Source of the DNA: Blastocatellia bacterium
GTDB taxonomy: Bacteria; Acidobacteriota; Blastocatellia; Pyrinomonadales; Pyrinomonadaceae
Direction of reading: 5' to 3'
DNA length: 5,620 bases
Assembly (NCBI GenBank): GCA_013695195.1
Contig: JACDAY010000211.1
Location: 1 to 5,620 of the forward strand
The position numbers were made by a program, and so were the translations under genes. Below, piece after piece: positions 5,582 through 5,620 of the stretch (position 1 is its first letter; every line of letters begins with the position of its first letter). The notes beneath the pieces are model-generated. The model was not told the origin of the DNA. It saw nothing but the letters and a program-made list of their open reading frames with translations, and searched no databases.

Positions 5582-5587
5582 TAGAAT
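5582..5587 (+). promoter_or_regulatory. Candidate -10 element before the last, partial gene
   Basis: TAGAAT matches the -10 consensus at five of six positions and ends nine bases before the ATG at 5597. Transcription would then start within a few bases of that codon, giving a nearly leaderless mRNA. No -35 box is visible at normal spacing, so this is tentative. The T-run straight after the pgk stop (5555-5561) has no preceding hairpin and is not a convincing terminator. Confidence 0.3.
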
Positions 5588-5596
5588 TAAAATGTT

Positions 5597-5620
5597 ATGA
5601 CCGTGCTGGAACATATAAAA
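5597..5620 (+). CDS. Possible start of an unidentified gene (3' partial)
   Basis: The last 24 bases can be read as ATG followed by TVLEHIK, open to the window edge. Eight residues are too few to name a family, and they do not look like triose-phosphate isomerase, a frequent neighbour of pgk. No Shine-Dalgarno sequence is visible. A -10-like TAGAAT ends nine bases upstream, which would fit a leaderless start. An earlier ATG at 5592 gives only Met-Leu-stop. It could simply be a chance open frame. Confidence 0.35.

Overview
The window reads as the chromosome of a Gram-negative, aerobically respiring bacterium. It carries the end of a terminal-oxidase subunit III gene, a DUF420/CtaM-type membrane protein, a TolC-family outer-membrane channel with a clear signal peptide, and a gap-pgk glycolytic pair. 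Base composition looks mid-range. The long extra segment in the TolC protein (about residues 410-475, 'GFLFGGLNRSLANIFRSD...') and the RQAFQP/GWKAC-type palindrome between gap and pgk remind me of Acidobacteriota, perhaps Blastocatellia. That assignment is inference from memory, not a search result.

Layout. (1) 2-127: last 41 codons of a cytochrome oxidase subunit III gene, plus strand. (2) 128-232: a 100-bp spacer bounded by an imperfect 25-bp inverted repeat; its right arm is a run of 7-nt repeats ending directly at the next start codon. (3) 233-679: DUF420 membrane protein, most likely in the oxidase operon. (4) 680-1154: 475 bases without a convincing protein gene. It holds a well-supported c-di-AMP (ydaO/yuaA) riboswitch aptamer at about 740-893, a possible promoter just before it and a perfect intrinsic terminator at 994-1027. 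No gene lies downstream on the same strand, because the next gene is convergent. (5) 1155-2963, minus strand: TolC-family outer-membrane efflux protein. (6) 2964-3175: divergent promoter region. (7) 3176-4183: class I GAPDH (gap). (8) 4185-4237: a perfect 22-bp-arm palindrome. (9) 4242-5555: phosphoglycerate kinase (pgk), starting four bases after the palindrome. (10) 5597-5620: possible start of another gene, cut by the window edge.

How the parts work together. The first two genes serve aerobic respiration: an oxidase subunit and a probable oxidase maturation factor. gap and pgk catalyse consecutive steps of lower glycolysis/gluconeogenesis and are almost certainly cotranscribed, with the palindrome as an intercistronic mRNA structure. 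The tolC gene stands alone, without an adjacent pump or adaptor gene.

The least ordinary parts are the apparently ownerless c-di-AMP riboswitch transcription unit and the two repeat elements that sit directly against start codons lacking a Shine-Dalgarno sequence. The protein-coding genes themselves are recognisable housekeeping families. I found no evidence of a new defence, CRISPR or mobile protein-coding system.
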